Positions 1 through 4,004 of a stretch of 6,693 bases of DNA are shown here, piece by piece. The number at the start of each line of letters is the position of its first letter. The stretch's first letter is position 1. A model generated the notes under the pieces. The model made no database searches, had not been told where the DNA came from, and was given only the letters and a program-made list of their open reading frames with translations. Origin of the DNA: Spirochaetaceae bacterium (GTDB lineage Bacteria; Spirochaetota; Spirochaetia; Treponematales; Breznakiellaceae). A program made the position numbers and the translations under genes. Where the stretch lies: contig JAITNO010000055.1 of the NCBI GenBank assembly GCA_031290405.1, positions 1 through 6,693 on the forward strand, written 5' to 3'.

Positions 1-249
1 AACGGCAAGGCGTTCCTCGAAAAGCAGGAGCGGGCGTTCATCAAGCTGGTGTTCAATCAGGAAAGCAAAGCGCTCATCGGCGCCCAGTTCCTCTGCAACC
101 ATGCCACCGAGATGATCCCCTGGGCGGTACAGTGCATCGAAGAGGGGCTCAGCGCCCATCAGATTGAAGAGACGATTTTTGCCCACCCCACGTACAACGA
201 GACGATCAAGGCGGCGGCAAAAGACGCGATAACGCGGGGAGGCCTCTAG
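1..249 (+). CDS. Dihydrolipoamide dehydrogenase-like flavoprotein, C-terminal part (5' end outside window)
   Basis: The frame is open from the first base to a TAG at 247-249, giving the last 82 residues of a protein that starts upstream. The sequence fits the C-terminal dimerisation domain of class I pyridine nucleotide-disulfide oxidoreductases: a strand segment reading LIGAQFLCNHATEMI, a helix, then FAHPTYNETI near the end. In this family the His-Pro pair supplies the active-site base for the partner subunit, and the Glu four residues after the His completes the dyad; both are present. Enzymes of this type use FAD and NAD+ in the cytoplasm, most often re-oxidising the lipoyl groups of 2-oxoacid dehydrogenase or glycine cleavage complexes. 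The FAD domain and CXXXXC disulfide are outside the window, so mercuric reductase or another family member cannot be excluded. The GTG at 49 is internal, not a start. Confidence 0.85.
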   Translation, partial: NGKAFLEKQERAFIKLVFNQESKALIGAQFLCNHATEMIPWAVQCIEEGLSAHQIEETIFAHPTYNETIKAAAKDAITRGGL

Positions 250-276
250 TGCAGTTAGTGCATTGAAAAGAAAGAC

Positions 277-304
277 GCGAAACCGTCTGCGCCGGCGTTT
301 TCGC
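277..304 (+). terminator. Weak stem-loop after the lpd-like gene
   Basis: GCGAAA (277-282) pairs with TTTCGC (299-304), 28 bases past the stop. The loop is long and contains a second small palindrome, CGCCGGCG (290-297). A TTTT run sits in the 3' arm, but no T-tract follows. It could be the terminator of the upstream gene, but it is imperfect. Confidence 0.2.
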
Positions 305-332
305 ACTTACAATCGGCGCTTTAATAGGGTAA

Positions 333-357
333 TGTTACGTTGTAACAGAAATTACAA
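333..357. promoter_or_regulatory. Operator-like overlapping inverted repeats upstream of ald
   Basis: Two inverted repeats share the block 341-347. The first is TGTTAC-GTT-GTAACA at 333-347, with perfect 6-base arms. The second is TTGTAA-N6-TTACAA at 340-357, also with perfect 6-base arms. They lie 22-46 bases before the ald ATG in AT-richer DNA than the surroundings. That is the expected place for a dimeric regulator controlling ald. In other bacteria ald is often controlled by Lrp/AsnC-type regulators, but no regulator gene is visible here. A convincing -35/-10 pair was not found; TTTAAT at 320-325 is the best -10 candidate. The repeats could instead form an RNA hairpin in the leader. Confidence 0.4.
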
Positions 358-378
358 TTTCATCTATAGGAGAAAAAA

Positions 379-1494
379 ATGAAAATTGGAGTAATCAAAG
401 AGATTAAAAAGCACGAGTATCGTGTGGGTGTAACTCCCAAAATGGCGGAAGCGTTCAAGAATCATGGACACACCGTCCTCGTCGAGAAAGGCGCCGGCGA
501 AGGCTCGGCCTTCCCCGACGACCTCTATGCAAAGGCCGGAGCCAAGCTTGCAGGCAGCGCGAAGGAAGTCTGGGCGGAAGCGGACATGATCTACAAGGTC
601 AAGGAGCCGCTTGAGGCTGAATACAGCCTTATCAAAGAGAACCAGATTCTCTACACCTACCTGCACCTTGCGCCGGACCGCCCTCAGACTGACGCGCTCG
701 TCAAATCAAAGTGCATCGGCGTGGCCTTCGAGACCATCAAGGACCACAAAGGGCAGCTTCCCTGCCTAAAGCCGATGAGCCAGATCGCGGGCCGTCTTTC
801 CATCCAGGAGGGCGCCAAGTACCTTGAACGGCCCTCAGGCGGGCAGGGAGTGCTTCTTTCCGGCGTGCCCGGCGTTCCCCATGCCGAGATCGTCGTGCTG
901 GGCGCAGGCGTCGTCGGGGCGAACGCGGTAAAGATCGCCGTCGGGTTCGGCGCCCACGTTACCGTCGTGGACATCAACCTTGACCGGCTCGAATACCTCG
1001 AAGACCTCTACGGCAACAAGATCAGCACGCTCTATTCGACGGCGGAAAACATCAGCGAAATCCTTCCTAAGGCTGACCTCGTCATCGGCGCCGTGCTGAT
1101 ACCCGGCTCGTCGGCCCCGAAGCTCGTCCGCAACAGCCATCTGCCCACAATGAAGAAAGGCTCCGTCATCGTCGACGTCGCCATCGACCAGGGCGGATGC
1201 AGCGAGGCAAGCCATGTTACCTACCACGACGACCCCGTCTACATCAAAGACGGCGTTGTAAACTACTGCGTAGGCAATATGCCCGGCGCCGTCGCCAACA
1301 CCGCAACCCTTGCCCTCGGCAACGCGACGCTGGGCTACGGCCTGGCAATCGCCGACCTCGGCGTCGAAGCCGCGCTGAAGAAAGACCCAGGCCTCCTCGA
1401 AGGGCTCAACGTCTACAAAGGCAAGATCACCTACAAGGGCGTCGCCGACGCTCACCGTCTTTCGTACACCCCCGCGCTGGATGCACTGAAATAA
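379..1494 (+). CDS. ald: L-alanine dehydrogenase
   Basis: The 371-residue product has the family's usual length and is complete. It catalyses the reversible NAD-dependent oxidative deamination of L-alanine to pyruvate and ammonia in the cytoplasm; family members are usually hexamers. Visible landmarks fall at the family's usual numbers: Arg15 and Lys75 (pyruvate binding), His96 and Asp270 (catalysis), the dinucleotide-binding loop GAGVVG at 175-180, and Asp198 at the end of the second Rossmann strand, which favours NAD over NADP. The signatures PMSQIAGRLSIQEGAKYLE (133-151) and NMPGAVANTATLALGNATL also fit. The ATG is well supported by AGGAG at 368-372, six bases upstream. The conserved stretch before NMPGA reads VVNYCVG, where I expect His in place of Asn; this is minor. 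A stem-loop follows six bases after the stop, then hisD on the same strand. Inverted repeats upstream suggest regulation. Confidence 0.97.
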   Translation: MKIGVIKEIKKHEYRVGVTPKMAEAFKNHGHTVLVEKGAGEGSAFPDDLYAKAGAKLAGSAKEVWAEADMIYKVKEPLEAEYSLIKENQILYTYLHLAPDRPQTDALVKSKCIGVAFETIKDHKGQLPCLKPMSQIAGRLSIQEGAKYLERPSGGQGVLLSGVPGVPHAEIVVLGAGVVGANAVKIAVGFGAHVTVVDINLDRLEYLEDLYGNKISTLYSTAENISEILPKADLVIGAVLIPGSSAPKLVRNSHLPTMKKGSVIVDVAIDQGGCSEASHVTYHDDPVYIKDGVVNYCVGNMPGAVANTATLALGNATLGYGLAIADLGVEAALKKDPGLLEGLNVYKGKITYKGVADAHRLSYTPALDALK

Positions 1495-1500
1495 AGACCG

Positions 1501-1531
1501 GGGGGCAACTGGCCACAGTTGCCCCCTTCCC
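1501..1531 (+). terminator. Perfect 11-bp stem-loop between ald and hisD
   Basis: GGGGGCAACTG (1501-1511) pairs without mismatch with CAGTTGCCCCC (1516-1526) around the loop GCCA. It begins six bases after the ald stop. Only TT followed by CCC comes after the stem, so it is a poor classical intrinsic terminator. It may be a partial terminator, an mRNA 3'-end stabiliser or an attenuator. It also occupies most of the space where a hisD ribosome binding site would lie; just 14 bases separate it from the hisD ATG. Confidence 0.6.
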
Positions 1532-1540
1532 TGTCAACCC

Positions 1541-2806
1541 ATGAAGCACATCAAATCGGCAAACCTGAGCCCCGCGTCACAATCGAAAGAACTGCAAGAC
1601 GCCGTAAGCCGTATCATCGACGACGTACGCAGGCGGGGCGACGAGGCCGTCCTCGAGTACGCCAGGAAGTTTGACGGCGCCGAACGCCCCCTCTTCCGCG
1701 TCGGCGAAGACGAGCTGACGGCGGCTCAGGAGAGCGTAAGCGACGGCGAACGCGCCGCCATGCGCCTCGCGCTCAACAACATCCGCGCCTTTGCCCAGGC
1801 CCAGAGAGCCTCCTTGCGCGACATCCCCCGCTTCGAGGCAATGCCCGGACTCATCCTGGGGCACAAACTCGTGCCCGTGGACGCCGTGTGCTGCTATGTC
1901 CCCGGCGGCGTCTATCCGCTTTTTTCCACCGCGCTCATGCTCGTTACGCCGGCAAAAGTCGCCGGAGTCCCCCGCATCGCCGCCTGCTCGCCCGTCGTCA
2001 AAGGCACATCGTCCGTCAATCCCAAAACCCTCGTCGCCCTTTCCCTTGCGGGCGCCGACGAGGTTTACGCCCTCGGCGGCGTCCAGGCCGTCGCCGCCTT
2101 CGCCTACGGAACCGCACAGATCGCAGCCGTCGACATGATCGTCGGCCCAGGCAACGCGTTCGTCGCCGAGGCAAAGCGGCAATGTTACGGACAAGTCGGC
2201 ATCGACTTCGTAGCCGGCCCCAGCGAAGTGATGATCATCGCCGACGACGGTGCCGACCCGGCGCTCGTCGCAGCCGACCTCCTCGCCCAGTGCGAACACG
2301 ACAAAAACGCACAAGGGATTCTCGTCAGCCTCTCGGAAACACTCGTCCAGCGCGTAATCGCCGAAATAGAAACGCAGCTTAAAGCCCTCAGCACCGCCCC
2401 CATCGCCGGGCATTCATGGGAGCGCAACGGAGAGATACTCCTTGCCGGCGGCATAGACGAGGCCGCAGCCTACGCTAACGAAAGAGCCCCCGAACACTTG
2501 GAGCTCCAAACCGCGCACAACAGAGAAATCATCCCCGCATTGCGGAACTACGGAGCCCTCTTCATCGGGCCGCACTCCGCCGAAGTCTTTGGCGATTACG
2601 CCGCCGGAACGAACCACACCCTGCCCACCGCCCGCGCCGCCCGCTACACCGGCGGCCTCTGGGTCGGCGCCTTCCTCAAAACGCTCACCTTTCAACACGC
2701 CGACGCCCGCGCCGCCCGCGCCCTGGCCCCCACCGTCTCGCTCCTCGCCCGCGCCGAAGGCCTCGCCGCCCACAGCGAGGCCGCAAAACGCCGCGGCGCG
2801 CAATAG
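1541..2806 (+). CDS. hisD: Histidinol dehydrogenase family protein
   Basis: The 421-residue product is full length for HisD, a zinc- and NAD-dependent cytoplasmic enzyme oxidising L-histidinol to L-histidine in two steps. Visible landmarks: YVPGGVYPLFSTALM (119-133), the NAD-region GPGN (202-205), AGPSEV with Ser228, zinc ligands Gln250, His253, Asp352 and His411, the catalytic pair Glu318-His319 (in APEHLEL), and Glu406. All residues I know as essential in the E. coli enzyme are conserved. The segment after GTNHTLPT reads ARAARYTGGLWVGAFLKTLT, unlike the Ser-rich stretch of typical biosynthetic HisD, so it may belong to a HisD-like clade with another alcohol substrate. No other his gene is in the window. 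ATG 1541 is the only possible start: the frame has a TGA at 1487-1489 and no ATG, GTG or TTG between. No Shine-Dalgarno sequence precedes it, so coupling to ald translation or unusual initiation is likely. Confidence 0.88.
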   Translation: MKHIKSANLSPASQSKELQDAVSRIIDDVRRRGDEAVLEYARKFDGAERPLFRVGEDELTAAQESVSDGERAAMRLALNNIRAFAQAQRASLRDIPRFEAMPGLILGHKLVPVDAVCCYVPGGVYPLFSTALMLVTPAKVAGVPRIAACSPVVKGTSSVNPKTLVALSLAGADEVYALGGVQAVAAFAYGTAQIAAVDMIVGPGNAFVAEAKRQCYGQVGIDFVAGPSEVMIIADDGADPALVAADLLAQCEHDKNAQGILVSLSETLVQRVIAEIETQLKALSTAPIAGHSWERNGEILLAGGIDEAAAYANERAPEHLELQTAHNREIIPALRNYGALFIGPHSAEVFGDYAAGTNHTLPTARAARYTGGLWVGAFLKTLTFQHADARAARALAPTVSLLARAEGLAAHSEAAKRRGAQ

Positions 2807-2810
2807 AGGA

Positions 2811-2850
2811 GGGGCGGAGCCCCAGACCCACTCGTAGCCTTGAGGCAGCC
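2811..2850 (+). repeat. Left copy of a flanking inverted repeat, with a GGGGC-GGA-GCCCC hairpin
   Basis: GGGGC-GGA-GCCCC (2811-2823) starts four bases after the hisD stop and recurs exactly at 3931-3943. The overlapping segment 2819-2850 matches the reverse complement of 3708-3741 at 28 of 32 positions with one 2-base gap. The two copies enclose all three 21-bp arrays. No coding or mobility function is visible. Confidence 0.7.
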
Positions 2851-2865
2851 GCCCGTCCCCACGCG

Positions 2866-2883
2866 GCGCCGAGGGCGCTTTTT
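2866..2883 (+). terminator. Likely hisD intrinsic terminator
   Basis: GCGCC-GAG-GGCGC (2866-2878) is followed directly by TTTTT (2879-2883), about 60 bases after the hisD stop. The stem is only 5 bp but all G/C, with a 3-base loop. The same layout with different stem sequences recurs at 6312-6329 and 6331-6348, which supports a conserved structure. It is the best candidate for the 3' end of the ald-hisD transcript. Confidence 0.5.
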
Positions 2884-2965
2884 GCGGCCTACGGCGCTGC
2901 GCCCTGAGCAATGCGCTTTGCGTCCGCAGGCTGCGCTCCCCCGCTTTGGGCTTTGTTTGCCCCTC
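2866..2965 (+). repeat. Dispersed intergenic repeat, copy 1
   Basis: This 100-base segment matches 6331-6431. It begins with a terminator-like hairpin, then shares TTTTTGCGGCCTACGGCGCT exactly (2879-2898 and 6344-6363). About 28 of the next 41 bases match without gaps, followed by a looser stretch ending in CCCCTC in both. Both copies lie just outside genes. It looks like a non-coding family scattered through the genome, but two copies in one window cannot prove that. Confidence 0.65.
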
Positions 2966-2991
2966 ACGCGGTGGCCGGCCCACCCGACGCC

Positions 2992-3148
2992 GCCTCCCAC
3001 GCGGCGCCGAGAGCCTCCCACGCGTCCCAGTCAGCCTCCCACGGGATCCAGGCAGCCTCCCACAGGATCCAGGCAGCCTCCCACGCATTCCAGAGAGTAT
3101 CCCACGCGTTCCAGGCGGCCTCCCACGCGCCTGACGCCGCCTCCCACC
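2992..3148. repeat. Tandem array A, 21-bp unit, 7 full copies plus a partial
   Basis: Units begin at 2992, 3013, 3034, 3055, 3076, 3097 and 3118, each exactly 21 bases, with a broken one at 3139. The constant part is GCCTCCCAC (once GTATCCCAC); the remaining 12 bases vary, most often ending CCAGGCA. Copies 3 and 4 are almost identical. Copies have diverged more than in the next two arrays, so this is probably the oldest. All six frames are largely free of stops only because the unit length is a multiple of three and very G/C-rich; no coding signal is seen. Confidence 0.9.
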
Positions 3149-3154
3149 ACACAC

Positions 3155-3406
3155 GCGGACGCCACTCCGCGTGACGCGGACGCCACTCCGAGCGACGCGG
3201 ACGCCACTCCGAGCGACGCGGACGCCACTCCGCGCGGCGCGGACGCCACTCCGAGCGGCGCGGACGCCACTCCGAGCGGCGCGGACGCCACTCCGAGCGA
3301 CGCGGACGCCACTCCGCGCGGCGAGGACGCCACTCCGCGCGGCGCGGACGCTGCTCCGCGCGGCGCGGACGCTGCTCCGCGCGGCGCGGACGCTGCTCCG
3401 AGCGAC
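3155..3406. repeat. Tandem array B, 21-bp unit, 12 copies
   Basis: Twelve 21-base units run from 3155 to 3406. The core is GCGGACGCCACTCCG, changed to CGCTGCTCCG in copies 10-12. The last six bases are AGCGAC, CGCGGC or AGCGGC (CGTGAC in copy 1). Variants recur in patches, for example copies 2-3, 5-6 and 10-11 are identical pairs, as expected from unit duplication. Every unit contains the short palindrome CGGA-N6-TCCG. Changes alter amino acids in the frames checked, so purifying selection on a protein is unlikely. The array ends in an inverted copy of its own core. Confidence 0.95.
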
Positions 3407-3424
3407 GCGGAGCAGCGTCCGTGC
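3384..3424. repeat. Long hairpin closing array B
   Basis: The last repeat (3387-3400) is perfectly complementary to 3408-3421, giving 14 Watson-Crick pairs around a 7-base loop. One G-T and two further pairs extend the stem to 17 bp. The 3' arm is thus an inverted array unit placed straight after the direct copies. No T-tract follows, so it is not a standard intrinsic terminator. The stretch 3425-3498 up to array C is unique sequence with no recognisable feature. Confidence 0.85.
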
Positions 3425-3498
3425 GCTGGAGGCTGCCCTCTCTTTGCCTTGCGCTGGTCGCTGAGGGGCTGATGGGAATGGCTGCCGTCTGCACGGGC

Positions 3499-3708
3499 GT
3501 CTGTCCCCGATGGGCGGGCGTCTGTCCCCGATGGGCGGGCGTCTGTCCCCGATGGGCGAGTGTCTGTCCCCGATGGGCGAGTGTCCGTCCCCGATGGGCG
3601 GGTGTCCGTCCCCGATGGGCGGGCGTCTGTCCCCGATGGGCGAGTGTCTGTCCCCGATGGGCGAGTGTCTGTCCCCGATGGGCGGGTGTCCGTCCCCGAT
3701 GGGCGGGG
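3499..3708. repeat. Tandem array C, 21-bp unit, 10 copies
   Basis: Ten units of 21 bases run from 3499 to 3708 with an invariant core TCCCCGATGGGCG. Differences are confined to three positions and are nearly all transitions: GTCT/GTCC at the start and GGGC, GAGT or GGGT at the end. The pattern of the final bases (GGC, GGC, AGT, AGT, GGT, GGC, AGT, AGT, GGT) repeats a block of several units, pointing to a higher-order duplication. Low divergence suggests recent expansion. No start with a ribosome binding site leads into it. Confidence 0.95.
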
Positions 3709-3741
3709 GCTGTCTCCAGGCTGCGGGTGGGTCTGGGGGGC
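3708..3741 (-). repeat. Right copy of the flanking inverted repeat
   Basis: Read on the minus strand, this is the partner of 2819-2850: 28 of 32 positions agree once a 2-base gap in the C-run is allowed. It directly abuts the end of array C, so the array block is bracketed by an inverted pair about 0.86 kb apart. Confidence 0.65.
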
Positions 3742-3744
3742 CTT

Positions 3745-3768
3745 AAAAAAACCTCCCAGCGGGGGCGG
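3745..3768 (-). terminator. Candidate rarA terminator
   Basis: On the minus strand CCGCCC pairs with GGGAGG (one G-A mismatch) around a 5-base loop and is followed by seven T. It lies about 220 bases past the rarA stop. It is the only minus-strand hairpin with a good T-tract in the convergent gap, so rarA transcription may run through the G/C palindromes and end here, before array C. Confidence 0.45.
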
Positions 3769-3879
3769 GTACGGCACCTCGGGGACTTTGATCGCCCAAT
3801 CCGCCGCCCTTGCGCGGGTAGCGCACTTCAACGTGTAAGTTCCCCGCGACAGTCCCGTTGCATTGGGTCTGTAAATTTG

Positions 3880-4004
3880 CGCCGCTATTCGCGGCGTGGG
3901 GGCTGGCCCCCGCGGGGGGGGCGTTGCGGGGGGGCGGAGCCCCCCTGCTTGGGGGGTAGCGCAAGACCGCGTAGCGGGCTGGAGCTCAGGGGGGCGTGCC
4001 CCCC
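3880..4004. repeat. Cluster of short G/C palindromes at the rarA 3' end
   Basis: Four small stem-loops stand in a row: CGCCGC-N5-GCGGCG (3880-3896), GGGGG-CTGG-CCCCC (3898-3911), GGGGGGC-GGA-GCCCCCC (3929-3945) and GGGGGGC-GT-GCCCCCC (3989-4004). The third contains the same 13 bases found after hisD at 2811-2823. The last overlaps the final codons and stop of rarA. This resembles REP/BIME-type extragenic palindromes in layout, though not in sequence known to me. The rest of 3769-3879 shows nothing recognisable. Confidence 0.6.

Noticed and set aside
835..2413. Antisense ORFs opposite ald (835-1455) and hisD (1577-2413)
   Set aside because: Shadows of strongly conserved enzymes, with no motifs and compositions typical of G/C-rich antisense frames.
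2840..3472. Plus-strand ORF of 210 codons through arrays A and B (repeats such as DADATPS)
   Set aside because: The openness is explained by a 21-bp G/C-rich unit without stops. Unit variants change amino acids freely and no ribosome binding site leads into it.
2992..3708. CRISPR array
   Set aside because: Units are contiguous with no unique spacers, 21 bp is too short for repeat plus spacer, and there are no cas genes.
2811..3768. A mobile element defined by the flanking inverted repeats
   Set aside because: No transposase, no clear target-site duplication, and the inverted copies are divergent; kept only as an observation.
3031..3831. Minus-strand ORF of 266 codons through arrays C and B (PSGTDTR and GVASAPL repeats)
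   Set aside because: Same reason: all frames are open in the arrays. It changes from one repeat type to another with no conserved domain and starts in unique non-coding sequence.
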